Source of the DNA: Pigmentiphaga sp.
GTDB lineage: Bacteria; Pseudomonadota; Gammaproteobacteria; Burkholderiales; Burkholderiaceae_B
Length of the DNA: 44,663 nt
Direction: 5' to 3'
Assembly: GCF_019689535.1 (NCBI RefSeq)
Contig: NZ_JADGHH010000003.1
Coordinates: 1 to 44,663, forward strand
The notes under the pieces were generated by a model. The model searched no databases, was not told the DNA's origin, and worked only from the letters and a program-made list of their open reading frames with translations. Both the position numbers and the translations under genes were made by a program. Shown piece by piece: positions 22,773 to 32,566 of this stretch (positions are counted from its first letter, which is position 1; each line of letters starts with the position of its first letter).

Positions 22773-25700
22773 CTAGAAGCGCCGAGCGATCCGCCACACT
22801 CTATAGGGTGCGTCCGGTTCCAGATAGACATACTGCATCTTTCCATGCCAGTCGAAACGGTGGCCATACAGCAGGTCTTCGACGCCCAATACCCCGTCGT
22901 CCGGCAATCCAAAATCCCAAAGGGGCAATTCCACGTGGGCGCCATGCGCCCCATGGGGATCGAGATTGACGACCACGAGCACCACGTTGTCGCGTTCCGG
23001 CGTAAACCGGGTATAGGCGAGAACCTGGTCATGGTCGGTCCTGAGAAAAGCAATGCCCGTATGGCAATGCAGGGCCGGGTTGTCCCGCCGGATGCGGTTG
23101 AGCATGCCGATCTCGGCCACGATGTTGCCGGGGCGGTCCCAGTCCCAGGCCCGGATTTCGTACTTCTCCGAATCGAGATACTCCTCCTTGCCCGGGACCG
23201 GCGTCGCCTCGCACAATTCGAATCCGTTGTACATGCCCCATGAGCCGGCCATGGTCGTCGCGAGCGCCGCCCGGATCAGGAAGCCGGGGCGTCCTGAATC
23301 GTGGAGGTGACGGGGGTTGATGTCCGGCGTGTTGACGAAGAAATTGGGGCGGAAGAAATCCGAGACCGGCGGGCGGGAGATTTCCTCCAGGTACGACGTC
23401 AGCTCCGCCTTGGTTTCGCGCCACGTAAAGTAGGTGTACGACTGCGAGAATCCCAGCTTGGCGAGCCGATACATCATCTTGGGGCGGGTGAAGGCTTCCG
23501 ACAGGAACACCACGTCGGGATGGCGGGCATGCACTTGCGAAATGAGCCACTCCCAGAAAGGCAGCGGCTTGGTGTGGGGGTTGTCCACGCGGAATATCCG
23601 CACGCCTTGGCCCACCCAGAACAACACCACGTCCAGCAAAGCCAGCCATAGCCCGGACGCCGCGTCGCGGCCTCCCGGCCGCGCATAGAAGTCGACGTTG
23701 ACGATGTCTTCGTACTTCTTGGGCGGATTTTCTGCGTAACGAAGCGAACCGTCCGAACGCCAGGCAAACCATTCGGGATGCTCTCTCAACCAGGGATGGT
23801 CCGGCGAGCATTGAACGGCAAAATCGAGCGCGATCTCGAGCCCATGCCGGGCCGCCTCATCGACCAATCGCCGGAAATCGTCCAGCGTTCCAAGTTCGGG
23901 ATGGATGGCGTCGTGCCCCCCCTCTTCCGAGCCAATGGCATAGGGGCTTCCGGGATCGCCGGGGCCCGCCACCAAGCCGTTGTTGCGTCCCTTGCGGTTC
24001 TTGCGCCCGATGGGATGAATGGGCGGAAAATACAGGACGTCGAACCCCATCTCGCGTATCGCCGGCAGCCTGGCAATCACGTCGTCAAACGTGCCGTGGC
24101 GGCCCGGGTCTCCGCTTTGGGACCGGGGAAAAAGCTCATACCAGCTGCCGAATTGCGCAACTCGACGCTCGACCCGAACGGGAAACTCCGGCGAACGCGA
24201 CGCGAACTCCCGTGGATCGAGGGCCCGCATCAGCGCTGCCGCCTCGGGCGATTGCAGCCATTGGAGGCAATCCTCCGGGGAGAGCCCCGGCAAGCGCTGC
24301 GCAGCCTCGCCCGCCCGGGCGCGTACGTCATCCTGGCGGTCCGTGCCGGGCGCACTGAGCACATTCATCACCCAGTCCCTGGCCTCGTCGACCTCGACGC
24401 TCACGTCCAACCCTGCGGCAGATTTCTTGCCCAGCTCGTCCACATAAGTCGAGAACGTGTCGCGCCATGCCTCGATCGCAAACCAACCCATGCCTATCCG
24501 TTCCGGGCGGCACATCGCTTCCCACCGGTCGTTGTCCACCAGCCGCATGGGAATGCGCGTCCACGAGCTTTCGTCCGCGGCCCGCCAGAGCAAGTCCGCG
24601 GCGAGCTTGTCGTGGCCATCCATGAATATGTCGGCCTGCACGCGCAGCGCTTCCCCCGGGGTGCGCTTGACCGCGAAACGGCCTCCCTCGATCACTGGCG
24701 AAACGGCTTCGATCGCCACGCGCGGGGCAGCCAGGGCCGCCGTCAGCGAGCGGCGGCGCGGCGCGCCGCCGAGCACGGGTGGCGCAGACCCCATTTCGAG
24801 GATGGCCGCGGCCCCCGGTTCGAGACGCACGGGCAGGCTGGCAGGCAACGAAGGATGGCCTGCGCCCCGTGCGCGCAAGACGCGTTGTGCACCATCGGGT
24901 AGCCGAGCTTGGAGTGCAGCCCAGTCGACCTCGGCATGCGCAAGCAAATTCGCGTTGAAAAGCAGCAAATGGAGCCGCTTGCCCCGCGGCGAGAACGTCC
25001 GGCGCAGCAGTGCCGCCGTCCAGCCGGGGCCGGCGCCAGCCAGTTGCACCAACTCGAGGCCGTCGGTGGATGCACTGGCCAGCCACCGATTGGCCGCCTT
25101 GACGTCCTCGGTCAGGTCGAGCTGGTCGTGCGGGGCGCCATCCAAGCCGTAACGTTCAAATCCCATTGGGGCCAGCCATCCCGCACCGGTGGCCACCGCA
25201 CCCCATAAAGCCCGCACGGCCGCCCGGCGGCGGACCTGCGGATCCGGGACGCCCACGCCTACGGCACCGGGCCGGTACGGATCGACCGGAAACGCCAGCA
25301 CCGAGCCGACTTCCTCGAGCGCATAGCGCTCGTCCATCAGCCACGCGCTGCGAAAATCCCACCAAGCGAACGAGGAGAAAACGTAAGAAAATCCCAGGCC
25401 CTTGAGACTGCGGACGGCAGCCCGCGAAAGGCCGGGTGTCCAGGCAAGCAAGTCAAGGCCGGCCGCCGCGTCGGACACCTGGCCCAACTGGCTGCGCAGC
25501 GCATCCGGCGGCACGTTTCCCAGCCCGCGCAGCAATAAACCGCCTATGCCCAGCTCGCGCCAAGCGGCAGCGCGCGCGGCCCAGTCGACCGTCGTGGCCG
25601 ATTCGCCCGTCGTCACCGGACGCATGGCGCGCGGATCGAGCACATCGGAGCCGGCCTGCGCGGTTGCGCCGCCAAGCTTCCCGCAATCCAGGTAAAGCGC

Positions 25701-25919
25701 CAAGCGCCGCCGGGCGGCGGCGCGGACCAACGCACTGGCAGCCTGGGGATCCTCTGCCCGGTCAGCCTCGACCAACACCTGCCCGAAGCCGAGCGACGCT
25801 GCCTTCTCGATCAAGCTGCGCCACGCGGCGGCCAACTGCCCGGATTCGTCAAGCACCGGGCCCAGGTCCGCGCCGCGCGCCTGGTAGATACGAAGCGGAG
25901 TGCGCTGGGCGGCTGCCAT
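22773..25919 (-). CDS. glgE: Alpha-1,4-glucan:maltose-1-phosphate maltosyltransferase with ~400 aa N-terminal extension
   Basis: GlgE core starts around AIEAVSPVIEGGRFAVKRTPGEALRVQADIFMDGHD; FDVLYFPPIHPIGRKNRKGRNN, CSPDHPWLREHPEWF, IFRVDNPHTKPLPFWEWLI, VFLSEAFTRPKMMYRLAKLGFSQSYTYFTWR; start MAAAQRTP in a TGATG overlap with glgA. Confidence 0.93.
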   Translation of the reverse strand: MAAAQRTPLRIYQARGADLGPVLDESGQLAAAWRSLIEKAASLGFGQVLVEADRAEDPQAASALVRAAARRRLALYLDCGKLGGATAQAGSDVLDPRAMRPVTTGESATTVDWAARAAAWRELGIGGLLLRGLGNVPPDALRSQLGQVSDAAAGLDLLAWTPGLSRAAVRSLKGLGFSYVFSSFAWWDFRSAWLMDERYALEEVGSVLAFPVDPYRPGAVGVGVPDPQVRRRAAVRALWGAVATGAGWLAPMGFERYGLDGAPHDQLDLTEDVKAANRWLASASTDGLELVQLAGAGPGWTAALLRRTFSPRGKRLHLLLFNANLLAHAEVDWAALQARLPDGAQRVLRARGAGHPSLPASLPVRLEPGAAAILEMGSAPPVLGGAPRRRSLTAALAAPRVAIEAVSPVIEGGRFAVKRTPGEALRVQADIFMDGHDKLAADLLWRAADESSWTRIPMRLVDNDRWEAMCRPERIGMGWFAIEAWRDTFSTYVDELGKKSAAGLDVSVEVDEARDWVMNVLSAPGTDRQDDVRARAGEAAQRLPGLSPEDCLQWLQSPEAAALMRALDPREFASRSPEFPVRVERRVAQFGSWYELFPRSQSGDPGRHGTFDDVIARLPAIREMGFDVLYFPPIHPIGRKNRKGRNNGLVAGPGDPGSPYAIGSEEGGHDAIHPELGTLDDFRRLVDEAARHGLEIALDFAVQCSPDHPWLREHPEWFAWRSDGSLRYAENPPKKYEDIVNVDFYARPGGRDAASGLWLALLDVVLFWVGQGVRIFRVDNPHTKPLPFWEWLISQVHARHPDVVFLSEAFTRPKMMYRLAKLGFSQSYTYFTWRETKAELTSYLEEISRPPVSDFFRPNFFVNTPDINPRHLHDSGRPGFLIRAALATTMAGSWGMYNGFELCEATPVPGKEEYLDSEKYEIRAWDWDRPGNIVAEIGMLNRIRRDNPALHCHTGIAFLRTDHDQVLAYTRFTPERDNVVLVVVNLDPHGAHGAHVELPLWDFGLPDDGVLGVEDLLYGHRFDWHGKMQYVYLEPDAPYRVWRIARRF

Positions 25920-27460
25920 CAAGCCCGTTTCCGGACGTCCGGAGCGGCCTGCGGGGCGATCACCCCGGAGCGCCTCGCCACCATCGGCGCCCCCACCGGC
26001 GCGACCGGAGCCAGCGAGCGGTACAGATTGAGGTACTGCGCGGCCGGAGCCTCCCAACCGAAATGCGTGGTCATGCCGTTCTTTTGCAAAGCCGTCCATT
26101 TGTGCGGTTGTGCAAATATGCTCAATGCATGCTCCACTGCCCGCAGCATGTCGTCGGGGGTCTGGCCATCGAACAAGATGCCCGTGGCAGCTCCCACTTC
26201 TGCCCCCGGCTCGGACGATAGCCCGGTGATGCTATCGGCCAGGCCGCCCACCCGCGAGGCGATGGGCACGGTTCCATACAACATCGAATAGAGCGGCGTC
26301 AGGCCGAAAGGTTCGAACCGGCTCCCGTGCAATAGCATGTCCGCCCCGGCATGCAATAGATGCCCGCGCCGCTCGTCATAACCGATATGCACGCCAAGAT
26401 TGCGCGGATGCTGCTCGGCCAGCGCCCGCAGTTTCTCCTCGACCGACCGTTCGCCGCAACCCAGCACCGCGACCTGCAGCCGCGGATGCGCTGCAAGCAA
26501 CCTGGGGAATATTTCGACCGCCACGTCCGCCATCTTCTGCGCCGTCAGGCGGCTGCCCATGGCCAGGACCGGCGCCTCGGGATCGGTCGGCAACCCGAAG
26601 GCGCGCTGCATCTCCAGCTTGTTGCGCACTTTGCCGCGCATGTCGAGGGCCGAGAAGTGCTCCGGCAAGAACGGGTCGATGCTGGGATCCCAGATTTCGG
26701 CGTCGATCCCATTGGGAATGGCCTTCAGTTCATGGGTACGCTGGCACAGCACGCCCTCTAGCCCGTTGCCGAAATCGGGCGTCAGAATTTCGCGCGCATA
26801 GGTAGCGCTCACGGTAGTAAGCCGGTCCGCATAGCGCAGTCCCGCCTTCATGAAGTTCAGCTGCCCCCAGAATTCCACCCCGTCGCTGCCGCGGTACGCC
26901 GGCGGAATGCCCAGTTCGTCTGCCAGGGACAAGGGGAAATTGCCCTGGAAAGCCAAATTATGGATCGTCAGCACGGTTTTGGGGCGTTTTACGCCTGCGG
27001 CGTGCAAATACAGTGGCGTCAAAGCCGCATGCCAGTCGTGGGCGTGCACGATATGGGGAACACGTATGGGCGTCGCCCCCATGGAAATCCGCTGTGCCGC
27101 CTGCGCCAGCGCGGCAAAGCGTATCGCGTTGTCGGGGAATTCCCGGCCGTCCGGGTCGACGTATGGATTGCCAGGGCGCATGTAAAGCGCATCGTTCCGT
27201 AGCAGCAGCACCGGGATTTCAGCATCCGCGGCCCAGCCGGCCCAGACTGTGGCATCCCCGCCCACCAAGCCGGGCAGTTCCGCAACCATTTCGAGTTCGA
27301 TGGCCGCATCCAGGGCGCTTGGGTAGGCGGGCATCAAGATCGTGGCGTCGACGCTCGCGTCGCGCAACGCTCGCGCCAATCCGCTCACGGCGTCGGCCAA
27401 CCCTCCGGTTTTTGCGAGCGGCAAAGCCTCTGATGTAACAAGCAAGACTCTCGGCAGCAA
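25919..27460 (-). CDS. glgA: Glycogen synthase (GT5)
   Basis: PRVLLVTSEALPLAKTGGLADAVSGLARAL, VHAHDWHAALTPLYL, TIHNLAFQGNFPL; start inferred at TTG 27460 with GGAGAAAAATC upstream, ORF open to 27490. Confidence 0.92.
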   Translation of the reverse strand: MLPRVLLVTSEALPLAKTGGLADAVSGLARALRDASVDATILMPAYPSALDAAIELEMVAELPGLVGGDATVWAGWAADAEIPVLLLRNDALYMRPGNPYVDPDGREFPDNAIRFAALAQAAQRISMGATPIRVPHIVHAHDWHAALTPLYLHAAGVKRPKTVLTIHNLAFQGNFPLSLADELGIPPAYRGSDGVEFWGQLNFMKAGLRYADRLTTVSATYAREILTPDFGNGLEGVLCQRTHELKAIPNGIDAEIWDPSIDPFLPEHFSALDMRGKVRNKLEMQRAFGLPTDPEAPVLAMGSRLTAQKMADVAVEIFPRLLAAHPRLQVAVLGCGERSVEEKLRALAEQHPRNLGVHIGYDERRGHLLHAGADMLLHGSRFEPFGLTPLYSMLYGTVPIASRVGGLADSITGLSSEPGAEVGAATGILFDGQTPDDMLRAVEHALSIFAQPHKWTALQKNGMTTHFGWEAPAAQYLNLYRSLAPVAPVGAPMVARRSGVIAPQAAPDVRKRA

Positions 27461-27750
27461 GATTTTTCTCCGGCAAAGATGCTTCCCCATGGGCAGCGGG
27501 ATGAGTGAGAATCAAGGGGGCCCTCGGGGGTTCTGCCGAAGCGCGCATGGTGCAAGGCGCCACAGGCACCGATAAAAATTACCGCCATGAGCAAGATGTA
27601 CACGTCCGGCCGACGCTTTCCCCGGGATTTGCATCCCTTGGTGCTCAAGGGGCAATATGCGTGCCATGGCCGGAGGGCCACGCCCATCCGAGTTTCAATG
27701 ACTGCTTCCTGGGAGACCGGGTGGAGTCTGCTATCTCAGGAAGACATGAT

Positions 27751-28143
27751 ATGGTTCCGAACGAATACCAACCCAGCGCGTCCGTGCTCGCCCTGGCCGG
27801 CAAGCTCTTTCAATTGGCCAGGGAAGGCCGGGCCGAGGAACTCGGGGCTTACCTGGAGGCGGGTGCTCCCGCCGATCTCACGAATGAAAAAGGCGATAGC
27901 CTCATCATGCTGGCGGCCTATTACGGGCATGCCGAAATAGTAAAAAAACTACTGCAACACGGCGCCGACCCCAACCGCGTCAATGATCGGGGCCAAAGCC
28001 CGTTGGCGGGAGCCGTGTTCAAGGGCAGCGAAGACGTCGTGCAAGCGCTGCTTGCCGGGGGGGCGGACCCGGACCTCGGCACCCCTTCGGCGCGCACTAC
28101 GGCGCACATGTTCGGCCGTTCCGAACTGCTCGGCAAAGCTTGA
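27751..28143 (+). CDS. Ankyrin-repeat protein
   Basis: Ankyrin repeats: NEKGDSLIMLAAYYGHAEIVKKLLQHGADPNRVNDRGQSPLAGAVFKGSEDVVQALLAGGADP; start inferred at MVPNEYQ. Confidence 0.87.
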   Translation: MVPNEYQPSASVLALAGKLFQLAREGRAEELGAYLEAGAPADLTNEKGDSLIMLAAYYGHAEIVKKLLQHGADPNRVNDRGQSPLAGAVFKGSEDVVQALLAGGADPDLGTPSARTTAHMFGRSELLGKA

Positions 28144-28152
28144 AGCGGCCTG

Positions 28153-29346
28153 TCAGGCAGCCTGGCCGCGTGCGGAGCGTCCCCACTGCCAAAGCAATGG
28201 AACCAGCACCACGGCCACCGCCGGATACAGCAGCCAATTGATGGTTTCCCAACCCGCGGCATTGAACAGCTTGCCGGAAGAAAACGACGCAAGGGCAACC
28301 GACCCGAACACCAGCAGATCGTTGAAGGCCTGGACTTTGGTCCGCTCCTCAGGCCGGTAGCAATCGGTGACCATGGCCGTCGCGCCAATGAACCCGAGGT
28401 TCCATCCCACGCCAAGGAACACCAGGGACAGCCAGAAGTGCGCCACGGAGAGGCCAGACAGCGCGACCGTGCCCGATACCGCCATCAGCACCAGCCCCGC
28501 CATGGTCACGCGCTCCTTCCCGTAACGGTTGATCAGGCGCCCGGTGAAGAAACTCGGCGCGAACATCGCGAGCACATGCCATTGAATGCCCAGCGCGGCC
28601 TGGCCGACCGTATGCCCGCAGGCGACCATCGCGATCGGGGCCGCGGTCATGACGAAGCTCATCATCCCGAACGACACGATGCCAGCCATCACGGCCACGA
28701 CGAAGCGGCCCGACGACACGATCTCGAGAAGCGGCCGCCCCCCGCTGCGCTCGGCCGCCGGCTTGACGGTCCCCCGCAACATCATCAGGATGGGAATCGA
28801 AAGCAAGGCCAGCACGGCCTGCCCGAGGAAACTCCCGGCGAAAGGCATGCCGGCGACGGCGTCGCGCGTCCAGATGACGGTCTGAGGACCGACGACCGCC
28901 CCCACGAGGCCGCCGACCATGACCCACGAAATCGCGCGCGGACGAAAGGCGGGATCGGCCCCGTCGGTGGCCCCGAAGCGATAACTTTGCACGCAGGCGC
29001 CATAGATGCCCGCAATTGCGGTGGCCAGGCAAAAGAGTGCGAACACCCCCGACGCAATGCCGTGGGCCCCCAGCAAGCCCGCCACGGCCCCGATGGCGGC
29101 CCCCAGCATGTACGCCGCGCGGCGACCGTATCGGCGCATCAACATCGCTGCAGGAACAGTGCCCAAGGCGACCCCGAGGTTGTAGAGGCTGACCGGCAAG
29201 GTTGCCAGCGCTTTGTCTTCCGCAAGCATTTGGCCCACGAGGCCGCCCAGGGAAATGACGATGGCCGGATTGGCCCCGCCCAGCACTTGCGCACAACTGA
29301 GCACGAGCGCGTTGCGCCGCACCGTGCTATCTGTCCGTTCTTGCAT
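28153..29346 (-). CDS. MFS transporter
   Basis: ~397 aa, 12-TM pattern; MLMRRYGRRAAYMLG loop; start inferred at MQERTDSTVRRNALV. Confidence 0.87.
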   Translation of the reverse strand: MQERTDSTVRRNALVLSCAQVLGGANPAIVISLGGLVGQMLAEDKALATLPVSLYNLGVALGTVPAAMLMRRYGRRAAYMLGAAIGAVAGLLGAHGIASGVFALFCLATAIAGIYGACVQSYRFGATDGADPAFRPRAISWVMVGGLVGAVVGPQTVIWTRDAVAGMPFAGSFLGQAVLALLSIPILMMLRGTVKPAAERSGGRPLLEIVSSGRFVVAVMAGIVSFGMMSFVMTAAPIAMVACGHTVGQAALGIQWHVLAMFAPSFFTGRLINRYGKERVTMAGLVLMAVSGTVALSGLSVAHFWLSLVFLGVGWNLGFIGATAMVTDCYRPEERTKVQAFNDLLVFGSVALASFSSGKLFNAAGWETINWLLYPAVAVVLVPLLWQWGRSARGQAA

Positions 29347-29499
29347 GTTCTGCTTGTCGCCGCGGGGGCCTGGGTTCTTGGTCTTTCGTGATTCTAGGTG
29401 ATTTGCGCCGCGGGGAGACCGGACGATGATCCCGCCAGCCTGTAACAGAGGCGATATACTGCCCGCGCGCTTTCCGGCACGGATGCCCAGCGCCGTTTC

Positions 29500-30918
29500 A
29501 TGACCACTGCCCAGCCGAAGAAACTCAACGTCATCTGGCTCATCGTCGCCGCCGCCTTCTTCATGGAGACGCTGGACGGCACCGTCATTGCCACTGCACT
29601 GCCGCAGATGGCGGCGACTTTCGGCACCAACCCCGTCCACCTCAGCATCGGGATGACGTCGTACTTGGTGACGCTGGCCGTATTCATCCCGGTCAGCGGC
29701 TGGGTCGCGGACAGGCTGGGCACCCGCCGCGTGTTCGCCTGGGCCGTCGCTGCCTTCACCCTGGCCTCGGTGCTGTGCGCCCTCAGCACCAGCGTCGTCC
29801 AATTCACCGCGGCCCGGATCTTCCAAGGCATGGCCGGCGCGATGATGGTCCCGGTCGGCAGGCTGGCGGTCCTGCGCAATACGGGCAAGGAGGATCTAGT
29901 CCGCGCCATGGCGTTCATCGTCTGGCCGGGACTGATTGCTCCTGTCATTGGGCCGCCGCTGGGCGGCTTTCTGGCTACGTATTTGAGCTGGCAATGGATT
30001 TTTCTGCTGAACGTGCCATTCGGCATAGCGGGCATTTTCCTGATACGCGTTTACGTCCCCGAGTCACCGCCGCAGCCGCGGCGACCGCTCGACACAGTCG
30101 GCTTTGCCCTCTGCGGGCTGGCGTTGAGTGCGCTCATGGTAGGCGTCGAAATGCTGGGATACGGTGGTCGTTGGCTACTGTCTGCCGGGTTGATCGCCGC
30201 CAGCGTCATGCTCGGAATCGCGCTCGCGCTGCACCTGCGCCGCCATCCGCATCCGCTGATCGACCCGACCGTCATGGGCGTGGCCTCGTTCCGCTCCGTC
30301 ATGATAGGAGGCACCATTTCCCGCACGGCCATCAGCGCCATGCCCTTCCTGCTGCCGCTCCTGTTTCAGGTGGGCTTCGGACTGAACGCCTTCGAGGCCG
30401 GCATGCTGTATCTGGCGAGCATGCTGGGCAACCTGGGCATGAAGTTGGGCACGACGCAAGCACTGCGGCGCTTTGGCTTCCGGAACGTACTGGTATTCAA
30501 CGGGGCACTGGCCGCGGCGTCCATCGCCCTATGTGCCGCGCTGTCGCGGGAAACACCCGTGCCGCTCATCGTGCTCATCATGCTGGTGTGCGGCATGACC
30601 CGCTCCATGCAGTTCACCGGGCTGACGACGATGGCTTTCGCCGAAGTACCCCAACCGCAAATGAGCACGGCCAACACCTTGTTCAGCACGACGCAGCAAA
30701 TGTCGATGGGACTGGGCATCGCGGTCGGTGCCGTCGCGCTCCACGCGGCTGCCGCGGCGCGAGGCGCGGGGGATGGGTCATACCAGGTTGGCGATTTCCG
30801 CATCGCATTCATGCTCGTCGCCCTGCTGGCCTTGAGCGCGCTGCTCAGCTTCACGCGGCTGCGCCGCGACGCCGGTGCGGAAGTCAGCGGCCATAAGGGA
30901 GCCAGCGAGCGGACCTGA
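29500..30918 (+). CDS. MFS transporter, DHA2 (EmrB/QacA-like) family
   Basis: 472 aa; METLDGTVIATALPQMAATFG, SGWVADRLGTRRVF, RIFQGMAGAMMVPVGRL. Confidence 0.9.
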   Translation: MTTAQPKKLNVIWLIVAAAFFMETLDGTVIATALPQMAATFGTNPVHLSIGMTSYLVTLAVFIPVSGWVADRLGTRRVFAWAVAAFTLASVLCALSTSVVQFTAARIFQGMAGAMMVPVGRLAVLRNTGKEDLVRAMAFIVWPGLIAPVIGPPLGGFLATYLSWQWIFLLNVPFGIAGIFLIRVYVPESPPQPRRPLDTVGFALCGLALSALMVGVEMLGYGGRWLLSAGLIAASVMLGIALALHLRRHPHPLIDPTVMGVASFRSVMIGGTISRTAISAMPFLLPLLFQVGFGLNAFEAGMLYLASMLGNLGMKLGTTQALRRFGFRNVLVFNGALAAASIALCAALSRETPVPLIVLIMLVCGMTRSMQFTGLTTMAFAEVPQPQMSTANTLFSTTQQMSMGLGIAVGAVALHAAAAARGAGDGSYQVGDFRIAFMLVALLALSALLSFTRLRRDAGAEVSGHKGASERT

Positions 30919-30937
30919 CGGATCCGTTTGTGGCGAA

Positions 30938-32566
30938 TCAATACACGTCGCGCCGATAACGCCCCTGCTCGGCCAGTTCGTCGAGGCGGTCACGGCCCAG
31001 GATGCGCTCCAGCTCGGCGCCGACGCCCGCGGCCATGCCCTGCAGGCTGCCGCAGACATAGATGGCAGCCCCCTGCTCGACCCAGGCGGCGAGCTCGGGT
31101 TCGGCGCCCCGCAGGCAGTCTTGCACATAGCGGGGCCAGCCCGGCTCCCGGGAAAAAGCCAAATCCACTCGGGTCAACAAGCCTCCGGCGCGCCAAGCCT
31201 CGATTTCGTCGCGAAAGAAAAAATCCGCGCCCGGCGTGCGTTCGCCGAACAAAAGCCAATTGCGCCCAGCGCCCGCCGCCACCCGCGCCTTCAGGTGAGC
31301 GCGCAGCCCTGCCATGCCCGTGCCATTGCCGATCAGGATCAAGGGACGACTCGGGGGGGGAGGATGAAAACCTCCATTGCTGCGCAGCCTGACGGCTATG
31401 GATGCGCCCAGCTCCGCATGCCGGGTCAGCCAGCCAGACCCCAACCCGAGCCTGCCGTCCGGATATCGCACCTGGCGCACCAGCAGCTCCAGGCTTCCGT
31501 CCGAAGGGAGCGACGCGATGGAATACTCGCGATGGGGAATGGCAGGCAGGGCATCGACGAGCCGGTCGGCCGGCAAACCGCGCAGCGCGGCGAGCCCGGC
31601 CGCATCGTGGGGTAGCAGGCGGTCGGCCAGCGCCTCGCGCAGCGGCTGCTCGCCTTCCTGGCTGCTGGCCACTTTCTGCCCTCCGTCCATGCCAAGCTCG
31701 CGCAGGAACGCCTCGACCGCCATTGGATCATTGCGCGGCCCAACCTCTGCGATGTCGCCCGCCATCCACTCGGCTTTGCTGCCGGAAGCGGGCGACAGGC
31801 ACACATGGTACGCTGGCCCGCCTGGGCTGCCCGGGTTCAGCAGGCGGCGCCCGGTCAGCGTCCACGCCTGATAGCTAGGCGGAGCCCAGTCCTCCATTTC
31901 CACGCTCGCACCCAACACGCTCAAGTAATGCTGCCAGTGCCGCAGCGCACCCGCGTCCCCGTCGTCCACGCAGAGGGTGTCGAACATCGGCTCGGCGCCC
32001 TGCCTGTGCAGCCAGGCAGCCAGCAGTTTGCCGAAGGCACAGTATTCCCTGTAGCTGCTGTCGCCCAACGCCAGGACGCCGTATGCCAGGTTCGGCAGGG
32101 GCAGGTTCCCGGAAAGAGTCTTGCGCGCAAACCTCGCTGCACTGTCGGGGACATCGCCCTCGCCGGTCGTACTGACCACGAACAACGCCTTGCGGAAGCG
32201 CTGCAGGGCCGGTCCGCCCAGTTCCCCCAGGCTCGCCAGGCACACAGGTACCCCGGCAGCCTCGAGCGCACGCGCACTTCGGCGCGCGATCTGCTCCGCA
32301 AAGCCGGTCTGGCTGGCATACGCCACCAGCAACGCATCCGGCGCCCAAGGTAAAGGAACAGGAGCCGCCGCTCCGCGGTGACGCGCGGCAACCCAGAAGC
32401 AAAACAGAACATAGCAGGCCGCCACGAGCGCTCCCGCGACGATCCGCCGGACCTCCGGCTCGACGGGTCGGCCGGTGCCGATGACCACGATCAATGCGGT
32501 CAGCGTCAACAACGTCGCCGCGGCAGCGGCAGTGGCATGCCACCTTTGGCGAAATATCCCATTCAT
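30938..32566 (-). CDS. Membrane-anchored diflavin reductase (flavodoxin + FAD/NAD(P)H domains; CysJ/CPR-like)
   Basis: Two N-terminal TM helices; flavodoxin motif LLVAYASQTGFAEQIARRSARAL, VVSTTGEGDVPDSAARF, YGVLALGDSSYREYCAFGK; FAD domain REYSIASLPSDG; NADPH domain LILIGNGTGMAGLRAHL; C-term ERILGRDRLDELAEQGRYRRDVY. Confidence 0.92.
   Translation of the reverse strand: MNGIFRQRWHATAAAAATLLTLTALIVVIGTGRPVEPEVRRIVAGALVAACYVLFCFWVAARHRGAAAPVPLPWAPDALLVAYASQTGFAEQIARRSARALEAAGVPVCLASLGELGGPALQRFRKALFVVSTTGEGDVPDSAARFARKTLSGNLPLPNLAYGVLALGDSSYREYCAFGKLLAAWLHRQGAEPMFDTLCVDDGDAGALRHWQHYLSVLGASVEMEDWAPPSYQAWTLTGRRLLNPGSPGGPAYHVCLSPASGSKAEWMAGDIAEVGPRNDPMAVEAFLRELGMDGGQKVASSQEGEQPLREALADRLLPHDAAGLAALRGLPADRLVDALPAIPHREYSIASLPSDGSLELLVRQVRYPDGRLGLGSGWLTRHAELGASIAVRLRSNGGFHPPPPSRPLILIGNGTGMAGLRAHLKARVAAGAGRNWLLFGERTPGADFFFRDEIEAWRAGGLLTRVDLAFSREPGWPRYVQDCLRGAEPELAAWVEQGAAIYVCGSLQGMAAGVGAELERILGRDRLDELAEQGRYRRDVY

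Noticed and set aside
23778-24902. 374-aa plus-strand ORF antisense to glgE
   Set aside because: No domain signal; glgE core motifs are on the opposite strand
27505-27750. N-terminal extension of the ankyrin ORF and the alternative-frame 117-aa ORF at 27587
   Set aside because: No domain resemblance; likely the 5' leader between glgA and the ankyrin gene, though a small peptide cannot be excluded
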